Shown here: in pieces, positions 5,225 to 8,671 of the stretch
Position numbering within the stretch: the first letter of the stretch is position 1
Layout: the number at the start of each line of letters is the position of its first letter
Source: Bacteroidota bacterium
GTDB lineage: Bacteria > Bacteroidota > Bacteroidia > Bacteroidales > Prolixibacteraceae
NCBI GenBank assembly: GCA_023393265.1
Contig: JAEWME010000291.1
Location: 1 to 8,671, forward strand
DNA: 8,671 nucleotides
Reading direction: 5' to 3'
The notes under the pieces: generated by a model
Seen by the model: only the letters and a program-made list of their open reading frames with translations
Told to the model about the DNA's origin: nothing
The model's database searches: none
Program-made: the position numbers and the translations under genes

Positions 5225-6379
5225 TTGAAACGATCGTACACAGCTACTACATTGGCCGGACTTGAAGAAGCGTTGGCCGCCGAACTCATCGAAATTGGTG
5301 CCGATGAAATTCAGATAGGGCGCCGCTCTGTCTATTTCAGTGGTGATGAAAAAATGCTATATAAAGCCAATTATTGCCTGCGGACGGCGCTTCGCATCCT
5401 TGTTCCGGTCGATCATTATAAAATACACGCGACGAACGATCTTTACCAGCGTGCCCGAAATTTCAGATGGGAGGAATGGTTTGGCATCGACAATACTTTT
5501 GCCATCCAGAGTACTGTTTTTTCTGATCTGTTCAACAATTCGATGTTTGCTTCGCTGAAGCTGAAGGATGCCATCGCCGACCGGTTCAGGTATAAATTTG
5601 GTGAGCGGCCCAATGTCGATTCAAAGAACCCCGACGTTCTCATTAACCTGCACATCAGCAACGGGCATTGCACCATTTCGCTCGACAGTAGCGGCGAATC
5701 GCTGCATAAACGCGGTTACAGGGTGGAGCAAAACGAAGCGCCAATCAACGAAGTGCTGGCTGCTGGTCTTGTCAGGTTTTCGCAGTGGAATGGACAGGGC
5801 GATTTTCTCGATCCGATGTGCGGTTCGGGAACCATTGCCATCGAAGCAGCAATGTTTGCCAACCAAATTTATCCGGGACAAATCAGGAAGGATTTTGGGT
5901 TTATGCACTGGCCATCTTTTGATCAAAAACTGTTCGATCATTTGGAGAAGGAGTTAAGTATCGACCGTCCAAAAACTGTGAAAATTGCTGCTTCTGATAT
6001 TTCGCGGCGAAACATCGACATTGCCCGGAAAAATGCTGAAGCTGCCGGGGTGGAGGACCTGATTTCTTTCGGGATTGCTGATTTTATGACTCTGGAACCC
6101 AATGCGGAAAAATCCTTTTTGCTGTTCAATCCGCCTTATGGAGAGCGTATTTCTCCTGCCGATTCCGATTTTTATACGCAAATTGGCGATCGGTTGAAGC
6201 ATCATTTCAGGAATGCTACTGTTTGGATAATCAGCACGCCTGAATGCTTAAAAACCATCGGACTGAAGCCTTCGCGTAAAATTCCGGCGCTGAATGGTGC
6301 CCTGGAATGCAGTTTCAGGAAATATGAGTTGTATGAGGGAACACGGAAACACATGGCTGTTGACGGTGGTATTAAATAA
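5225..6379 (+). CDS. rlmL: THUMP-domain RNA methyltransferase (RlmL-like, 23S rRNA m2G2445 type)
   Basis: This 384-residue S-adenosylmethionine-dependent methyltransferase is equivalent to the N-terminal half of E. coli RlmL (YcbY, about 700 residues), which makes N2-methylguanosine at 23S rRNA position 2445. The RlmK half is absent, as is common outside gammaproteobacteria. The order is a ferredoxin-like N-terminus (TATTLAGLEEALAAEL, 6-21), THUMP (about 45-155, ending NLHISNGHCTISLDSSGESL), then the UPF0020-type catalytic domain with DPMCGSGTIAIEAAM (196-210, cofactor binding), ASDIS (256-260) and the catalytic FNPPYGERIS (301-310). The start is TTG at 5225: the family normally begins within a few residues of the AGLEE motif, the frame closes 15 bp upstream, and AGGAA sits just before it. 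The gene converges on aroE across a 331-bp gap. Target base is inferred from the family. Confidence 0.88.
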   Translation: MKRSYTATTLAGLEEALAAELIEIGADEIQIGRRSVYFSGDEKMLYKANYCLRTALRILVPVDHYKIHATNDLYQRARNFRWEEWFGIDNTFAIQSTVFSDLFNNSMFASLKLKDAIADRFRYKFGERPNVDSKNPDVLINLHISNGHCTISLDSSGESLHKRGYRVEQNEAPINEVLAAGLVRFSQWNGQGDFLDPMCGSGTIAIEAAMFANQIYPGQIRKDFGFMHWPSFDQKLFDHLEKELSIDRPKTVKIAASDISRRNIDIARKNAEAAGVEDLISFGIADFMTLEPNAEKSFLLFNPPYGERISPADSDFYTQIGDRLKHHFRNATVWIISTPECLKTIGLKPSRKIPALNGALECSFRKYELYEGTRKHMAVDGGIK

Positions 6380-6418
6380 TGCAGAAAATAGATTGCTAAT
6401 TGCCAGATGCAAACTACA

Positions 6419-6444
6419 TTAACTGATCAGCAGGTTTCAGTTAA
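6419..6444. terminator. Inverted repeat after the RlmL-like gene, possible weak terminator
   Basis: TTAACTGA (6419-6426) and TCAGTTAA (6437-6444) are perfect 8-bp inverted copies with a 10-nt loop, 39 bp after the methyltransferase stop. No T-run follows, so intrinsic termination is uncertain. It also lies 14 bp left of the first unit of the phased array. Confidence 0.35.
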
Positions 6445-6458
6445 ATCCAGTAATCATT

Positions 6459-6667
6459 CATTGCAAAAGCTTTACATTTTATTGCAACCCATTTGCTCTT
6501 AATTGCATAATATACGGAAACATTGCTTAAAATTACGCTGTCATTGTGTCATTCGCACCACCTATTCCGACGTATTTAGATTACATTGTTTGAGTTTTTG
6601 GAAGTATTGTTTAATAATCACCTTCCATTGTTTCATCTATACCTGTCATTGTTTCAGTGGCTTCAGC
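6459..6667. repeat. Phased array: ten YATTG(C/T) cores at 21-bp spacing
   Basis: The core starts at 6459, 6480, 6501, 6521, 6542, 6563, 6584, 6605, 6626 and 6647; the steps are 21, 21, 20, then 21 for the remaining six. The ten cores read CATTGC, TATTGC, AATTGC, CATTGC, CATTGT, TATTCC, CATTGT, TATTGT, CATTGT and CATTGT. The left four share ATTGC; four of the last five (6584 on) extend to ATTGTTT, and the last two share CATTGTTTCA. Between cores the roughly 14-15 bases do not align with one another. A further CATTA at 6417 falls in the same register two steps to the left. The period equals two B-DNA turns. This is not a CRISPR (the repeats are far too short) and not an ordinary tandem duplication (the spacers are unrelated). 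Confidence 0.75.
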
Positions 6668-6684
6668 GTTTCAATACAAATAGG

Positions 6685-6719
6685 GCAGGGAATACCCAAC
6701 CTGCAACGCTTTATGCGTT
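6685..6719 (-). terminator. Weak inverted repeats at the aroE 3' end
   Basis: AACGC-TTTAT-GCGTT (6705-6719) spans the aroE stop codon, and GCAGG (6685-6689) pairs with CCTGC (6700-6704) around a 10-nt loop. Read on the minus strand they lie in succession at the end of aroE, but no T-run follows. They could end transcription weakly or stabilise the 3' end. Confidence 0.3.
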
Positions 6720-7460
6720 CCAGATTTCCCAGGCTCTGATAGCTTGAAGGTGCAGCATTTCAAGTCCGTTTTTCGTTTTCGCGCCTTGTGCTTTTCCTTT
6801 TTTCAGGAAGAGTGTTTCCTCCGGATTATAAACCAGGTCGAACAGCACATGGTCGGCGTTTAAGGCGTCGTATGGAATATCGACGCACTGGTCAACATTT
6901 GGGAAAGTGCCGATAGGCGTGGCGTGGATGATAACCAGGTATTCTTTCAGCAGGTCGGGCGTGATGTCGGCATAGCGAATTTCTTTTTCAGCCAACTGAT
7001 CCTCGATGGATGCAGAAAGATATTCGATGCCCAGTTTTTCGAGCACATATTTGATGGCTTTTGAGGCGCCACCGGTCCCGAGTATAAGCGCTTTTTTATG
7101 CTGACTTCCCAGCATCGGACGAAGCGAATGCTCGAAACCATAGCAATCGGTATTAAATCCTTTCAGCTTTGTTTTTTCGCCACCCCGGATAATTTTCACC
7201 GTATTGACGGCACCTATCTGAGCCGCTTCGGTGTCAATTTCATCGAGATATTGCATGATTTGCTGCTTATACGGAATCGTACAGTTGAGACCGCAAATGT
7301 CTTTCCCTTGTCCGAAGACGCCCGGAAATTCAGAGATGCTGTCGAGTTCGAAGTTTACATATTCATGCTCCGGCAGGTTTTCTACCTCGAATTTTTCAGT
7401 AAAAAACTTCTTCGAAAAAGAATAGCCAAGCCGGTGTCCGATCAATCCGTATGTTTTCAT
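6711..7460 (-). CDS. aroE: Shikimate dehydrogenase (AroE)
   Basis: This 249-residue enzyme reduces 3-dehydroshikimate to shikimate with NADPH, the fourth step towards chorismate and aromatic amino acids. Substrate-site residues are in place: S14-x-S16 in GYSFSKKFF, K65 in NCTIPYKQ (59-66), N86 in GAVNT, D105 in GFNTDCYGF (101-109) and Q239 in NGLEMLHLQA (231-240). GTGGASKAI (128-136) is the nucleotide-binding loop. It is slightly shorter than E. coli AroE (272). I chose ATG 7458-7460, giving MKTYGLIGHRLGYSFSK, because the family starts just before this motif. The in-frame start at 7496 would add twelve unrelated residues and lies upstream of the promoter -7 box. It follows the ABC-F gene by 107 bp on the same strand but has its own promoter. 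Confidence 0.95.
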   Translation of the reverse strand: MKTYGLIGHRLGYSFSKKFFTEKFEVENLPEHEYVNFELDSISEFPGVFGQGKDICGLNCTIPYKQQIMQYLDEIDTEAAQIGAVNTVKIIRGGEKTKLKGFNTDCYGFEHSLRPMLGSQHKKALILGTGGASKAIKYVLEKLGIEYLSASIEDQLAEKEIRYADITPDLLKEYLVIIHATPIGTFPNVDQCVDIPYDALNADHVLFDLVYNPEETLFLKKGKAQGAKTKNGLEMLHLQAIRAWEIWNA

Positions 7461-7484
7461 TTTGCTTTCAAATTTGGATGCCGA

Positions 7485-7515
7485 CAAACTTAACAAGCTT
7501 TACTGAAAATCCAAA
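7485..7515 (-). promoter_or_regulatory. Promoter of aroE, Bacteroidota type
   Basis: On the minus strand TTTG (7512-7515), 19 bp, then TAAGTTTG (7485-7492) match the -33/-7 consensus TTTG - about 19 bp - TAnnTTTG with no mismatch. Transcription would start near 7479, leaving about 20 nt before the aroE ATG. This also rules out the longer aroE start at 7496. aroE can therefore be expressed apart from the ABC-F gene. Confidence 0.6.
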
Positions 7516-7567
7516 TCGGAAATTGAATCGGAGCTAGTATTTCAGGAGAAAACGCAACTGAGAACAA

Positions 7568-8671
7568 CTACCCGCTGATTTCGCTTAATTCGAGCCAGCG
7601 CATTTCTTTTTCTTCGAGCAACGCAGTTATTTCTCCGAAACGGTTCGACTTTTCCAGCAGTTGTGACTGATTAAGCGCTCCCGAGTTCAGTTCCTCTCCA
7701 ATTGCAGCTTTTTCGGTTTCAAGCTGTTCTATTTCGGTTTCCAGTTGTTCCAGTTCCCGTTTTTCTTTAAACGAGAGCTTTTTCTCTTTCTCTTTTGCTG
7801 GTTTTACGAGCGGTTTAGCCTCCGGCTTTTTCAACTTTTTCTCATTTTCCTCGTCATCAAGTTGCTTGTTGCGCCAGATCGTGTAGTTCCCCGGAAAATC
7901 TTTGACAATTCCGTCTCCGTTGAAAACAAAAAGGTGATCGACAATTTTGTCCATAAAATAGCGGTCGTGCGATACGATAATTACGCAACCATTGAAAACT
8001 TTCAGGTAATCTTCCAGCACGGCCAGTGTCATGATGTCAAGGTCGTTGGTTGGCTCATCGAGAATCAGGAAATTTGGATTGGTCATCAGGATGGTGCACA
8101 AATAAAGCCGCCGTTTTTCTCCTCCTGAAAGCTTCTCGATGTACGAATACTGGGTGTCGGGCGGAAAAAGGAAGGTGGTCAGCATTTGCGATGCCGTGAT
8201 TTTACGGCCATCGTCGAAACTGATGACTTCTGCAATTTTATTTACGGCATCAATTACTTTGTCGCCCGGATTAAAGTCGATTCCTGATTGTTTATAATAG
8301 CCAAAGCGAATGGTTTGACCAATTTCAATTGTTCCCGAGTCGGGTTGAAGGTTTCCCGTAATCACATTCAGGAACGTTGATTTGCCGGTCCCGTTTTTGC
8401 CAACAATCCCAACTTTTTCGTAGCGCTGAAATTTGTATGAAAAATTGCTGAATAAGGTTTGTTGGTCGTATGATTTGGCGATGTTTTCAATGTCGAGGAT
8501 TTTATTGCCAATCCGTGACGAATTCATCATCAGCTCGATGCTGTTCTCGTTGAAATTTTGTCCGGCTTTAACCAGCAGGTCGTCTACACGATCGAGCCGG
8601 TATTTCGCTTTGTGGCCGCGAGCCTGTGGCATTCTTCTGGCCCACTCCAATTCAGTTCGCAACAGGTTTTT
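7568..8671 (-). CDS. uup: ABC-F family ATPase, Uup type, 5' partial
   Basis: These are the C-terminal ~367 residues of a soluble duplicated ABC ATPase. ABC-F proteins have no membrane domain and act on ribosomes; Uup is also linked to genome stability. Numbering from the TTG at 8662: the end of the inter-domain linker (LEWARRMPQARGHKAKYR, 5-22), then the second ABC domain with Walker A GIVGKNGTGKST (85-96), signature LSGGEKRRL (178-186), Walker B FLILDEPTNDLD (198-209) and switch His in SHDRYF (231-236). After a Lys/Glu/Pro-rich spacer (about 270-295) comes a C-terminal coiled coil (LSFKEKRELEQLETEIEQLE, about 294 onward), the mark of Uup rather than EttA. The frame is open to the right edge (KNL precedes LLRTELEW-type family sequence), so the TTG is not the start; the first ABC domain lies outside. 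Confidence 0.93.
   Translation of the reverse strand, partial: KNLLRTELEWARRMPQARGHKAKYRLDRVDDLLVKAGQNFNENSIELMMNSSRIGNKILDIENIAKSYDQQTLFSNFSYKFQRYEKVGIVGKNGTGKSTFLNVITGNLQPDSGTIEIGQTIRFGYYKQSGIDFNPGDKVIDAVNKIAEVISFDDGRKITASQMLTTFLFPPDTQYSYIEKLSGGEKRRLYLCTILMTNPNFLILDEPTNDLDIMTLAVLEDYLKVFNGCVIIVSHDRYFMDKIVDHLFVFNGDGIVKDFPGNYTIWRNKQLDDEENEKKLKKPEAKPLVKPAKEKEKKLSFKEKRELEQLETEIEQLETEKAAIGEELNSGALNQSQLLEKSNRFGEITALLEEKEMRWLELSEISG

Larger units (their letters stand above)
6380..6710. other. Convergent intergenic region holding a phased repeat array
   Basis: This 331-bp gap lies between the 3' ends of the rlmL-like gene and aroE. It has an 8-bp inverted repeat near its left end, the 21-bp-spaced YATTG array (6459-6667), and weak inverted repeats near its right end. 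A + strand frame from 6503 can be translated across most of it, but I reject it as a gene. No terminator with a proper T-run is visible for either flanking gene. Confidence 0.75.

Noticed and set aside
6459..6667. CRISPR array.
   Set aside because: The repeated core is only 5-10 bp and the spacing 21 bp; CRISPR repeats are about 23-50 bp with spacers of similar length, and there are no cas genes in the window.
6503..6739. A 78-codon + strand ORF whose translation shows a heptad pattern (HCxxxxx repeated).
   Set aside because: The heptads are the 21-bp DNA period read in frame. The first two array units are in another frame because one step is 20 bp, stops lie just upstream, the product has no sensible composition or family, and the ORF runs into the aroE 3' end on the opposite strand.
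7461..7496. Longer N-terminus for aroE from the ATG at 7496.
   Set aside because: The added residues do not fit the family, and the well-matched promoter -7 box lies inside this segment.

Overview
The window is chromosomal DNA, most likely from a member of the Bacteroidota (a Bacteroidales/Marinilabiliales-type organism; the order is inference). The reasons are the protein sequences (an Alx-like TerC, an RlmL half not fused to RlmK, a compact AroE of 249 residues), the near absence of Shine-Dalgarno sequences before the genes, and several matches to the Bacteroidota promoter type TTG/TTTG - about 17-20 bp - TAnnTTTG. There is no rRNA, tRNA, CRISPR array, insertion sequence or phage gene, so the gene content is mostly core metabolism.

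Layout. Positions 1-821 (+) are the 3' part of a seven-bladed beta-propeller lactonase. A strong hairpin terminator (842-884) separates it from a convergent minus-strand block. Read in the direction of transcription, that block is folE (GTP cyclohydrolase I, 3716-3102), two unrecognised small membrane or exported proteins (3026-2721 and 2560-2303), a possible 56-residue ORF (2254-2084), a TerC/Alx-family membrane protein (2087-1140) and, overlapping it by 4 bp, a small zinc-ribbon protein with a His-rich tail (1143-901). A divergent intergenic region (3717-4080) with promoter-like sites facing both ways leads into hldD (4081-5046, +), then a THUMP-domain RNA methyltransferase (5225-6379, +) that starts at a TTG codon. 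Converging on it from the right are aroE (7460-6711, -), with its own well-matched promoter, and the 3' part of an ABC-F ATPase of the Uup type (8671-7568, -), which runs off the window.

The genes cover separate housekeeping tasks: pterin/folate precursor synthesis (folE), the shikimate pathway (aroE), surface heptose precursor synthesis (hldD), 23S rRNA modification (rlmL-like), ribosome-associated ATPase (uup), metal homeostasis (terC plus the zinc ribbon) and sugar lactone hydrolysis. I see no obvious new enzyme system.

The most unusual signal is non-coding. In the 331-bp gap between the convergent rlmL-like and aroE genes, a short core, YATTG followed by C or T, recurs ten times between 6459 and 6667 at an almost exact 21-bp spacing (one step is 20 bp), while the roughly 14-15 bases between cores do not resemble one another. 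Twenty-one bp is two turns of B-DNA, so all cores face the same side of the helix. Other items worth checking are a compact three-way-junction-like inverted repeat just upstream of terC (2119-2167) and repeated GTTAATT elements, one pair forming an 18-bp inverted repeat, upstream of hldD.
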